Assembly: GCA_029857925.1 (NCBI GenBank)
Contig: JAOUGF010000163.1
Span: forward strand, 1-5,883
Reading direction: 5' to 3'
Length of the DNA stretch: 5,883 nt
DNA from: Gammaproteobacteria bacterium
GTDB lineage: Bacteria; Pseudomonadota; Gammaproteobacteria; S012-40
A program made the position numbers and the translations under genes. Positions 1 through 5,803 of the stretch are shown here, piece after piece; within the stretch, counting starts at the first letter, position 1, and every line of letters begins with the position of its first letter. Under the pieces are notes generated by a model that searched no databases, was not told the origin of the DNA, and saw only the letters and a program-made list of their open reading frames with translations.

Positions 1-1078
1 CATAGTTGCGCGATGACTTTTTCCTCAAACTAAACACATACGCCAACACCTGGGCAACCGCTTGATACAAGCCGGTGGGTATTTCATGGTCTATCGGTGT
101 TGTGTGGTATAAAGCCCGCGCCAACGATGGTACACGCATTTGAGGAACGTGATGTTCCGCAGCGATTTCACGAATTATTTGCGCTACAATGTCCTTTCCT
201 TTGGCTATTACTTTTGGCGCCCGCTGCTTAGTTTGGTCATATTTCAGCGCAATGGCGTAGTGCGTCGGGTTTGTGATTACCACATCCGCATTTGGTATCG
301 CTTGCATCATCCGTTTCTTCACCGCTTCGATTTGCGCCCTACGTATACGTGATCTCGTCTCCGGACTGCCTTCAGTCTGTTTGTGTTCGTCTCTAACCTC
401 TTGTTTAGTCATACGCAATTCTCGGCGAAAGTTCCAAAGTTGAAATGGGACATCAACCGCTGCTAAGACCACAATACTCATCGCCAATATTAGAAATAAC
501 CAAGTACTTAGTTCACCCGCGCTTGCCAGCGCCACTTCCAAAGGCATACGTCCCAACGCCAAAAGTTCCTCTTTCTTATCCCAAATTGTCCATCCAGCCA
601 AAACAGCTAAAATACAAAATTTTATTAGCGACTTAATAAGCTCAACTAGACCTTGAATTCCAAATACGCGTTTTAAACCCTTTAGAGGTGATATTCTATC
701 CCATTTAAATTGCAGTGAGTCTGCCGAGTAATTCCATCCGCTGACAGCTATAGATGACAATAACGAAACTATCGTAAGGACGACAAATAGGGGTGCAATT
801 GCGATAAGGGCATCAAACACTTGATTGGATAAGGTTGCTACCTGTAGATTTTTGTCAAAAATAACCGCCCGTTCTATTGTCAGTCCACCTCGAAAAAGTT
901 GCGCCAATTTTTCTAATACAGAATTTCCCAAAAGATAGATAAACGTGGCGCCTGACATCATCAATAAAAAATTATTAAGCTCGCGTGACCTTGGTACTTG
1001 ACCACGTTGCCTGGCATCCGATAGGCGTTTTCCCGAAGGGTCTTCTGTCTTTTCTGTTCCATCCTGATTTTCCGCCAC
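1..1078 (-). CDS. flhB: Flagellar export gate protein FlhB, 3' end cut by the window edge
   Basis: FlhB is the inner-membrane, autocleaving switch of flagellar type III export; it changes secretion from rod/hook to filament substrates. I translated 359 residues by hand before the left edge; family members are usually about 375-385, so only a short tail is missing. The N-terminus has the usual hydrophilic EKTEDPSGKRLSDAR stretch (residues 9-23). Four membrane segments lie at about 37-53, 88-112, 146-166 and 188-210. The cytoplasmic domain carries the self-cleavage motif NPTH at 270-273, inside VVITNPTHYAIALKY. The start is a GTG at 1078-1076, chosen because MAENQDGTEKTEDP matches the family and an AAGGTG Shine-Dalgarno lies 7 nt upstream. 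It begins one base after the fliR stop, which suggests translational coupling. The loop after the motif reads PQMRVPSLAR (312-321), more polar and basic than the versions I recall. Confidence 0.97.
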   Translation of the reverse strand, partial: MAENQDGTEKTEDPSGKRLSDARQRGQVPRSRELNNFLLMMSGATFIYLLGNSVLEKLAQLFRGGLTIERAVIFDKNLQVATLSNQVFDALIAIAPLFVVLTIVSLLSSIAVSGWNYSADSLQFKWDRISPLKGLKRVFGIQGLVELIKSLIKFCILAVLAGWTIWDKKEELLALGRMPLEVALASAGELSTWLFLILAMSIVVLAAVDVPFQLWNFRRELRMTKQEVRDEHKQTEGSPETRSRIRRAQIEAVKKRMMQAIPNADVVITNPTHYAIALKYDQTKQRAPKVIAKGKDIVAQIIREIAAEHHVPQMRVPSLARALYHTTPIDHEIPTGLYQAVAQVLAYVFSLRKKSSRNY

Positions 1079-1079
1079 T

Positions 1080-1856
1080 TCATGACACCTTGGTTATCTG
1101 CTTGACAATAGTCAGCGTCTCGAATAGGTAGGTTTGAAATTGAAAAAGCACCGTAGACAGAGTAAATCCAATACAAAAGAGTCCCACAAATATGTATATC
1201 GGAAATCCTACAGAAAAAATATTCAATTGAGGTGTTACTCGCGCCATGACACCCATAGATATATTTATCAAAAATAACGCGATCACCGTTGGTAGGGCTA
1301 CTAATGTTCCGCCGCTAAACACTTTTCCACCCCATTCCACGAGCGACCAATAGTCGGTCAAACTTAAACTGTCACCGCTAACCGGTAGTGTTTTGAAACT
1401 TTCAACGATTATATTCAACACCAACAAGTGCGCATCCATCGACAAAAACAATAGCGTTACCATAAAGGCAAAAAAAAGACCTAGCGTTGCAGACTGTTCA
1501 CCGTTGATTGGATCTATCATGGTAGAAAATCCCAAACCCATTTGAATCGCAATAAATTGACCACCAACTAAAAATATTGAAATCAATATTTGTAGTGCTA
1601 CTCCGGTCGCCACTCCAATTATTACCTGATTCAGCGCTACCAGTGCACCTTGTATTGAAATTGGATCGATCAAAGGAATAGGTGGTAGAAGAGGAACAAC
1701 CATTAAAGTAATTCCTATTGCAATCAACACCCGCACCCTAATCGGGACGAATGACGATCCAAAAATTGGCATCACCATGAACAAAGAGGAGAGTCTTACA
1801 AACGGCCAAAAATATGCGCCAACCCAACTTACAACGTCAGCGCTTGAGATATTCAT
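1080..1856 (-). CDS. fliR: Flagellar export gate protein FliR
   Basis: FliR is a polytopic inner-membrane protein of the flagellar type III export gate; in the family it assembles with FliP and FliQ into the helical pore at the centre of the basal body. The 258-residue product has the normal length and alternates long hydrophobic segments with short loops through its whole length, consistent with about six membrane segments. Family-like stretches include GQFIAIQMGLGFSTMIDP (about 99-116) and the late MGVMARVTPQLNIFSVGFP region. The ATG at 1856 lies 2 nt after the fliQ stop, with only a weak GGAT upstream, so coupling to fliQ is likely. The TGA is followed one base later by the flhB GTG. Nothing appears broken. 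Confidence 0.97.
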   Translation of the reverse strand: MNISSADVVSWVGAYFWPFVRLSSLFMVMPIFGSSFVPIRVRVLIAIGITLMVVPLLPPIPLIDPISIQGALVALNQVIIGVATGVALQILISIFLVGGQFIAIQMGLGFSTMIDPINGEQSATLGLFFAFMVTLLFLSMDAHLLVLNIIVESFKTLPVSGDSLSLTDYWSLVEWGGKVFSGGTLVALPTVIALFLINISMGVMARVTPQLNIFSVGFPIYIFVGLFCIGFTLSTVLFQFQTYLFETLTIVKQITKVS

Positions 1857-1858
1857 AG

Positions 1859-2128
1859 CTATCCGATCAGATACGGAATATCGTGAAACATACGTGTAAT
1901 ATAGTCTGCCAATTGGGCCAACATATACGGACCTGCAAATGTAAGCGTAGCAAGGGTGACTAATAGTTTTGGTATAAAACTCAGTGTCATTTCATTGATT
2001 TGTGTAGCGGCCTGAAACATGCTAACAGCTATACCTACAACGAGCGCAGGTAATAATATTATCCCAAGAAGAAGCAACGTGATTTGAATGGTTCCCTGAA
2101 ATATATCTAAGACTGATTCAGGCGTCAT
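1859..2128 (-). CDS. fliQ: Flagellar export gate protein FliQ
   Basis: FliQ is the small two-helix subunit of the flagellar export gate, present in several copies around FliP/FliR in the inner membrane. The product is 89 residues, the usual size. It starts MTPESV, a typical FliQ opening, and has two membrane segments at about 14-36 and 52-73. The family signatures QAATQINE (39-46) and TLSFIPK (48-54) sit in the loop between them. The gene starts 9 nt after the fliP stop and ends 2 nt before fliR. Its Shine-Dalgarno is poor, so expression probably depends on the upstream cistron. Confidence 0.97.
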   Translation of the reverse strand: MTPESVLDIFQGTIQITLLLLGIILLPALVVGIAVSMFQAATQINEMTLSFIPKLLVTLATLTFAGPYMLAQLADYITRMFHDIPYLIG

Positions 2129-2137
2129 CGCGTATAC

Positions 2138-2884
2138 TCACAGATAGAAGCTTGAAGCGAGGGTGCCCATTACTAATGTCCACCCATCGACCAAAACAAA
2201 CAACATAATCTTAAACGGCAACGACACCATCATCGGGGATAGCATCATCATACCCATCGCCATCAACACACTTGCGATTACCAGATCTATTACCAAGAAA
2301 GGTATATATATCAGAAAACCAATTTGAAATGCCGTCTTCAATTCGCTGGTAGCGAACGCCGGCATCAGAATTGAAAATGGAACATTTTCAGGACCTTTAA
2401 TATCAGGAATTCCGGCTATTTTTGCGAATACTTCAATATCCGACTCGCGCACCTGATCCAACATAAAATGCTTTAATGGTTCTCTCGCTTTTACAATTGC
2501 ATCTCCAAATTCGATCTTTTCCGCCATGTACGGCGCAACAGCATCTGCGTAAATCTTATCCAACACCGGAGACATAATGAATATCGTTAAGAACAATGAG
2601 ATCCCAATCAGTATGTGCGTGGGCGGCGCTTGCATCAGGCCGATCGCTTGGCGAAGAATCGACAATACGATGATAATACGGGTAAATGCGGTAAGCATTA
2701 ATAGCCCCGCAGGAAGCAATGTGATGCCTGTCATCAACGCAAGAATTTGTATCGTAAGCGTATAAGTTTGACCGCCGCCTTTGCCGGTGCTTATGGTCAC
2801 GGCAGGGATGCCGACGGCGGCCTCTGCAAATAGAGGCGCCATCAAAATTAGAAAAAATAGCCAATAGAGTCTGCGGAATTTCAT
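2138..2884 (-). CDS. fliP: Flagellar export gate protein FliP
   Basis: FliP is the main pore-forming subunit of the flagellar type III export gate. The 248-residue product carries a cleavable-type signal peptide, as FliP proteins do: basic KFRR, then a hydrophobic core, then AEA at about 20-22. After it come two closely spaced hydrophobic stretches at about 44-80, one at about 91-112, a hydrophilic periplasmic region with the KHFMLDQVRESD segment, and the C-terminal membrane pair from about 186 to 243. Strong family blocks are LLMLTAFTRIIIVLSILRQA and MMVSLPFKIMLFVLVDGW. The start overlaps the fliO stop by 4 nt (ATGA), and a G-rich Shine-Dalgarno (AGGGGCGGGG) lies just upstream, inside fliO. 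The gene is complete. Confidence 0.98.
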   Translation of the reverse strand: MKFRRLYWLFFLILMAPLFAEAAVGIPAVTISTGKGGGQTYTLTIQILALMTGITLLPAGLLMLTAFTRIIIVLSILRQAIGLMQAPPTHILIGISLFLTIFIMSPVLDKIYADAVAPYMAEKIEFGDAIVKAREPLKHFMLDQVRESDIEVFAKIAGIPDIKGPENVPFSILMPAFATSELKTAFQIGFLIYIPFLVIDLVIASVLMAMGMMMLSPMMVSLPFKIMLFVLVDGWTLVMGTLASSFYL

Positions 2885-3300
2885 GCCCCGCCCCTTTGCT
2901 TAAGTCCTTGCGCTAAACGTTTTGCAAAACTTTCACCTGAGGGTGGTAATGGTACGGTGACATTTTCGGACAGGACGTGTAAGGTGTTGACGCTACCAGG
3001 TGATACTCCTACTAGGATTTGCACCTCACCGACCTGCAAAAGAATTGCGCGTTCACGCTGGCCTAGAGACACACCTCCAATGACCTTAACAAATTGGGAG
3101 GGAGCCGAGAATTTTTGATAGCGTTTTGCAAACCACGCCAGACCCCAAATAAAAAACAACGTTACAGCAAGCGCGAAAAACACCTTTAAAAAGGTTACAG
3201 TCGCGCTTGGGGATGCCGATACAGTCGAGTCAACCTCCTGCGCTATAACAGCAGTTGAATTAAATACGATAAGGATTAGTATATACAGGCTGTTTTTCAT
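2881..3300 (-). CDS. fliO: Flagellar assembly protein FliO
   Basis: FliO is a bitopic membrane protein that helps FliP oligomerise during export-gate assembly; it is the least conserved gene of this cluster. The 139-residue product has a hydrophobic N-terminus (residues 5-20, ending AVIA before Gln21) that looks like a signal peptide. A short polar periplasmic part follows, then a membrane segment at about 35-57, then a basic stop-transfer (AKRYQK). The small cytoplasmic domain has the typical VSLGQRERAILLQVG (77-91) and LVGVSPGSVNTLHVL patterns. Position between fliN and fliP supports the call. The ATG shares one base with the fliN stop (TAATG), and the TGA overlaps the fliP start (ATGA). 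Confidence 0.93.
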   Translation of the reverse strand: MKNSLYILILIVFNSTAVIAQEVDSTVSASPSATVTFLKVFFALAVTLFFIWGLAWFAKRYQKFSAPSQFVKVIGGVSLGQRERAILLQVGEVQILVGVSPGSVNTLHVLSENVTVPLPPSGESFAKRLAQGLKQRGGA

Positions 3301-3692
3301 TATTTTAATTTTCTTACGCGTTCAGCTGCGCTAATGACATCGGTCATGCGTATTCCGAATTTTTCATTAACAACCACGACTTCTCCGTGCGCGATTAGCG
3401 TTCCATTCACGATCACATCCAGAGGTTCGCCGGCCAACCTATCCAACTCTACGACCGAACCTTGATTGAGTTTAAGTAAATTTCGAATACTGATATTCGT
3501 ACGCCCGATCTCCATCGCGATGACGACAGGGATGTCCAATATCATTTCAAGATTAATATTTTCTCCACCTTCATCGCCTGCCTCCAAGACAGGCAGGTCT
3601 GCGGGTTGAGCGTCTTTTTCTCCTCCCGACTCTTCCAACGCATTGGCCCATGCGTCTGCAAGGTCCTTGTCGTTATTGTCTGCCTCTGCCAT
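3300..3692 (-). CDS. fliN: Flagellar motor switch protein FliN
   Basis: FliN forms the base of the cytoplasmic C-ring with FliM; it takes part in rotation switching and docks export cargo through FliH. The product is 130 residues, close to the usual size for enterobacterial and pseudomonad FliN. Residues 1-45 are an acidic, low-complexity leader rich in Asp, Glu and Ala. Residues 48-130 are the SpoA domain, with LDIPVVIAMEIGRTNISIRN (52-71), LNQGSVVELDRLAGEPLDVIVNG (75-97) and the C-terminal GIRMTDVISAAERVRKLK block. The ATG at 3692 is chosen because a GGAG (3700-3703) lies 7 nt upstream; an overlapping ATG four bases earlier is out of frame. It follows the largest gap in the operon, 48 nt after fliM. 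Confidence 0.97.
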   Translation of the reverse strand: MAEADNNDKDLADAWANALEESGGEKDAQPADLPVLEAGDEGGENINLEMILDIPVVIAMEIGRTNISIRNLLKLNQGSVVELDRLAGEPLDVIVNGTLIAHGEVVVVNEKFGIRMTDVISAAERVRKLK

Positions 3693-3699
3693 GCATTTA

Positions 3700-3703
3700 C
3701 TCC
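3700..3703 (-). promoter_or_regulatory. Ribosome binding site of fliN
   Basis: GGAG on the minus strand lies 7 nt before the fliN ATG. It is among the clearest Shine-Dalgarno sites in the operon, whereas fliM, fliQ and fliR have weak ones. This fits fliN being separated from fliM by 48 nt and so less able to rely on coupled translation. Confidence 0.7.
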
Positions 3704-3724
3704 ATCTTAAACTGCAGTCGATGC

Positions 3725-3740
3725 TTAAACATATGTTTAA
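3725..3740. repeat. Perfect 16-bp palindrome in the fliM-fliN spacer
   Basis: TTAAACATATGTTTAA is its own reverse complement and begins immediately after the fliM TAG. In RNA it could fold as a 6-bp A-U-rich stem with an AUAU loop, too weak and without a U-run to be an intrinsic terminator. The half-site recurs 18 nt away: CTTAAAC occurs at 3706-3712 and 3724-3730 on the plus strand, and an 8-bp palindrome ACTGCAGT lies between them (3711-3718). Function is unknown; a protein-binding site, an RNA processing site and chance are all possible. Confidence 0.6.
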
Positions 3741-4778
3741 CTAAGATTTTTTTGCGCTGATGGGCACCGTGGGTCGTTGCGATTTTTGCTCCGACGAGCC
3801 GTCCCCTAATCTAACGTTTTCAGCTATTTTGAGTGCTTTGTTTCCGTTCACCTGGCCGTACGCGCATCGAAACACCGGGATTCCAGCCGCGCGTGCAGTA
3901 ACGTATTTTGGCATTTCAATCGGAATAATATCGCCCACGTTAAGGTGCATTACGTCACGCAGTGTAAGTGTCGATGATGTCAAAATTGCCGTGATATCAA
4001 GATCCGCGTCAAACACTTCGTCTCGCAATGCGAGCGTCCAACGTTCATCCATTTCAACATGATCGCTTAATACTCCGGCATCAAGTAGTTCGCGAATTGG
4101 CTCTAACATGATATATGGCATCGTAATATGGAAGTCGCCACCGCCTCCATCCAGTTCAATATGAAAAGAACTTACTACGACCACATCACTCGGACTTACG
4201 ATGTTTGCGAAATGCGGATTCACTTCTGAACTCATGTACTCAAATTTCACCTCCAGCACTGGCGACCATGCTTCTTGGAGATCATGAAATGCTTGATTTA
4301 GCAAATTTTGGACAATTCTTAGCTCGGTCTGGGTGAATTCGCGCCCTTCTATCTTCATGTGAAAACGGCCTTCGCCGCCGAAATAATTATCCACTAAGAT
4401 ATATACAAGTTTTGGGTCGAATACGAAAAGTACTGTACCTCGCAGGGGATCCATTTTGACAATATTTAGACTCGTGGGTACATACAAGGAATGTACATAC
4501 TCCGCGAACTTCATCATTTGTACGCCGTTTAATGATATTTCAGCATTACGGCGTAGTTTATTGAATAGGCTTATGCGGAAATGACGGCCGAAGCGTTCGT
4601 TAATCATTTCCAGTGTGGGCATGCGCCCACGAACAATACGGTCCTGGGAGGCAAAATCGTAGGTCGTAACATCTGCATCGAGTGAACCGCCCGCACCGGC
4701 GGTATCAACATCGCCGCTCGATACACCATGTAACAGCGCATCAATTTCATCTTGTGAAAGTAAATCGTTGACGGCCAT
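3741..4778 (-). CDS. fliM: Flagellar motor switch protein FliM
   Basis: FliM is the C-ring protein that binds CheY-P and passes the signal to FliG to reverse rotation. The 345-residue product is complete. The N-terminal CheY-binding peptide is intact (LLSQDEIDALL, 6-16) and is joined by a Gly/Asp-rich linker (18-40) to the CheC-like middle domain. That domain contains the FliG-contact motif GGEGR at 134-138 and a glycine run at 211-214, both usual. The C-terminal SpoA domain that pairs with FliN covers about 250-322 (DITAILTSSTLTLRDVMHLNVGD and IPVFRCAYGQVNGNKALKI). A polar Ser/Lys tail follows. The ATG lies 4 nt after the fliL stop, with no good Shine-Dalgarno, so coupling to fliL is likely. 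The intact CheY-binding peptide implies chemotactic control. Confidence 0.98.
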   Translation of the reverse strand: MAVNDLLSQDEIDALLHGVSSGDVDTAGAGGSLDADVTTYDFASQDRIVRGRMPTLEMINERFGRHFRISLFNKLRRNAEISLNGVQMMKFAEYVHSLYVPTSLNIVKMDPLRGTVLFVFDPKLVYILVDNYFGGEGRFHMKIEGREFTQTELRIVQNLLNQAFHDLQEAWSPVLEVKFEYMSSEVNPHFANIVSPSDVVVVSSFHIELDGGGGDFHITMPYIMLEPIRELLDAGVLSDHVEMDERWTLALRDEVFDADLDITAILTSSTLTLRDVMHLNVGDIIPIEMPKYVTARAAGIPVFRCAYGQVNGNKALKIAENVRLGDGSSEQKSQRPTVPISAKKS

Positions 4779-4782
4779 AGTT

Positions 4783-5304
4783 TTATTGCATCACAATACT
4801 ATTGAAAAACGCGCCTTCTACAATTTTTTTGCCCGTTTCGGCCTCGAGTATTTTTTGAACCTCTTCCAATGTGGCGGCGCGCAACCGTTCTTTCCCTTCA
4901 TTCGCGGACAACCCTTCTACCGTCTGTGTACTTAGTAACAGCACGACGGCGTTGCGAATTGCGGATATATGCTGTTTTACAATATCTGCGCCCTTTTCTT
5001 CGCGCGTCATTACATCCATGCGCACTTGTAAAAAGCGCATGCGGCCATTTGCATCTTTGATATTAACCACAAATGCGGGTTCCAGTGGTATATAGGTGGC
5101 GGGTTTTTGTTTTCCTGCTTCTGCGCCGGGTGCCGCATGGCCGCCAGCGGGGTTTAACATACCGCTGGATTTTATTAGAAAAAAAGTCAGGCCCATGCTC
5201 AAAAATACTAGCACTACAGCACCTACACCCATCATTACAATCATTTTTACCGGTGATGAGGACTTAGGGCCTTCCTCTTCAGTGTCTTCTACGTCTTCAG
5301 CCAC
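4783..5304 (-). CDS. fliL: Flagellar basal body-associated protein FliL
   Basis: FliL is a single-pass inner-membrane protein around the stator units; it supports motor torque and swarming in several bacteria. With the GTG at 5304-5302 as start, the product is 173 residues, a normal length. It has an acidic cytoplasmic N-terminus (AEDVEDTEEEG), one membrane segment at about 21-44, a Gly/Ala/Pro linker and a periplasmic domain from about residue 70. The end, EGAFFNSIVMQ, is typical of the family. The frame is open upstream to a GTG at 5358, but that codon lies inside the sigma-54 promoter, upstream of the predicted transcript start, and the extra residues do not resemble FliL. The Shine-Dalgarno is weak (TAGG, about 9 nt before the GTG). 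This is the first gene of the operon. Confidence 0.95.
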   Translation of the reverse strand: MAEDVEDTEEEGPKSSSPVKMIVMMGVGAVVLVFLSMGLTFFLIKSSGMLNPAGGHAAPGAEAGKQKPATYIPLEPAFVVNIKDANGRMRFLQVRMDVMTREEKGADIVKQHISAIRNAVVLLLSTQTVEGLSANEGKERLRAATLEEVQKILEAETGKKIVEGAFFNSIVMQ

Positions 5305-5341
5305 TGCGATAGACCTATGTAAATAAAGATACACAGGCGAT

Positions 5342-5357
5342 AGCAAAGCACATGCCA
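5342..5357 (-). promoter_or_regulatory. Sigma-54 (RpoN) type promoter of the fliL-flhB operon
   Basis: The minus strand reads TGGCATG-TGCT-TTGCT, one mismatch from the classical TGGCACG-N4-TTGCT form, with the invariant GG (5356-5355) and GC (5344-5343) exactly 10 nt apart. Transcription should start near 5331, leaving a leader of about 27 nt before the fliL GTG. The site lies downstream of the terminator of the preceding gene, as a primary operon promoter should. RpoN control through a FleR/FlrC-type activator is known for such operons in polar-flagellate gammaproteobacteria; no activator site was identified here. Confidence 0.87.
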
Positions 5358-5419
5358 CGGATTAAAAGTTAATTTATTCAGAAATTCAAACGATTACAAA
5401 TGCAGATAAAAGGATTGAC

Positions 5420-5458
5420 AAAAAATTGACCTTTCCCGCTCACTAAAGGCGGGAAAGG
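5420..5458 (-). terminator. Intrinsic terminator after the yjfB-type gene
   Basis: A perfect 10-bp inverted repeat (plus strand CCTTTCCCGC at 5430-5439 and GCGGGAAAGG at 5449-5458, 9-nt loop) lies 18 nt after the stop codon of the yjfB-type gene. On the minus strand a run of six T follows at 5425-5420, four bases after the stem. The geometry fits a Rho-independent terminator separating this gene from the fliL operon. The short offset of the T-run may lower its efficiency. Confidence 0.78.
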
Positions 5459-5476
5459 AAGTCAAGAATTACAAAA

Positions 5477-5680
5477 TTAGACGCGTATATCTACATTCCT
5501 GCCCATGTGCGATGGGTTTTTGCTACCCCCTCCGGCGTCGGACACGCTGTCTATGAGTTTTACGGCGTTGGCCGCGCTGACATCATTAGCCTTTTTCTCG
5601 GCCCATAATGCGGTGCTGTCCCCCAATTTCGAGGAACTTGCCATGCTGGTAGCCATTGTGGATACACCATTAATTTCCAT
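5477..5680 (-). CDS. YjfB-family putative motility protein
   Basis: This 67-residue protein resembles the YjfB 'putative motility protein' family, small proteins named after Bacillus subtilis YjfB, whose gene belongs, as I recall, to the SigD (sigma-28) motility regulon. Matching features are the opening MEINGVSTMATSMA, a helical middle with paired lysines (EKKANDV, 28-34), an Ala-rich segment, a Gly/Ser linker (50-53) and the family-type end NPSHMGRNVDIRV (55-67). There is no signal peptide, membrane segment or cysteine. The biochemical role of the family is unknown. The ATG at 5680 is supported by AAGGGGG followed by a 6-nt spacer. The gene is monocistronic in appearance: a terminator follows and a leader of about 95 nt precedes it. 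Family assignment is from recalled patterns, not a search. Confidence 0.8.
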   Translation of the reverse strand: MEINGVSTMATSMASSSKLGDSTALWAEKKANDVSAANAVKLIDSVSDAGGGSKNPSHMGRNVDIRV

Positions 5681-5704
5681 ACATTACCCCCTTTTGGGTG
5701 GCTT

Positions 5705-5729
5705 GCACTCTGGTTAACGGCCGGAGTGC
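5705..5729. repeat. Inverted repeat in the leader of the yjfB-type gene
   Basis: GCACTCTGG (5705-5713) pairs with CCGGAGTGC (5721-5729) around a 7-nt loop. The one non-Watson-Crick position is a G-U wobble in plus-strand RNA but a C-A mismatch in minus-strand RNA. On the plus strand it is followed by CGA and C, then five T (5733-5737), which resembles a terminator for rightward transcription. On the minus strand it would be a leader hairpin about 14 nt before the Shine-Dalgarno of the yjfB-type gene. Confidence 0.5.
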
Positions 5730-5775
5730 GACTTTTTGTAAGCGAGTAATAGGGTTCTGTGCGGTGTTTCACACC

Positions 5776-5803
5776 TTATCTATGCCAAAAACGCCAACCT
5801 TTA
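5776..5803 (-). promoter_or_regulatory. Possible sigma-28 (FliA) type promoter for the yjfB-type gene
   Basis: The minus strand has TAAAGGTT (5803-5796), a 12-nt spacer and ATAGATAA (5783-5776), to compare with the enteric FliA consensus TAAAGTTT-N11-GCCGATAA. Six of eight -35 bases and the GATAA of the -10 match; the spacer is one base long and the GCC is not kept. A start near 5769 would give a leader of about 90 nt. The -10 overlaps the stop codon of the upstream frame. Motility genes of this type are plausible FliA targets, but the match is imperfect. Confidence 0.35.

Noticed and set aside
140..636. Two plus-strand frames of 70 and 63 residues
   Set aside because: They lie antisense to the well-conserved flhB coding sequence and have no ribosome binding site or recognisable product.
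961..1176. 71-residue minus-strand frame across the fliR-flhB junction
   Set aside because: It overlaps both genes in another frame, has no family features, and its ATG is a by-product of the fliR stop region; the FlhB frame explains the sequence.
2556..2864. 102-residue minus-strand frame inside fliP
   Set aside because: It is a frame shadow of the highly conserved FliP coding sequence with an arginine/histidine-rich, non-protein-like composition.
3760..4062. 100-residue plus-strand frame opposite fliM
   Set aside because: It is antisense to the conserved FliM SpoA domain, and its composition is explained by codon complementarity.
5505..5717. Plus-strand frame opposite the yjfB-type gene
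   Set aside because: It is antisense to a coding region with a recognisable family pattern, and no promoter or ribosome binding site was seen for it.
5560..5772. 70-residue minus-strand frame overlapping the yjfB-type gene
   Set aside because: It runs through the leader inverted repeats and overlaps the YjfB-family frame, which has the matching protein signature and the better ribosome binding site.
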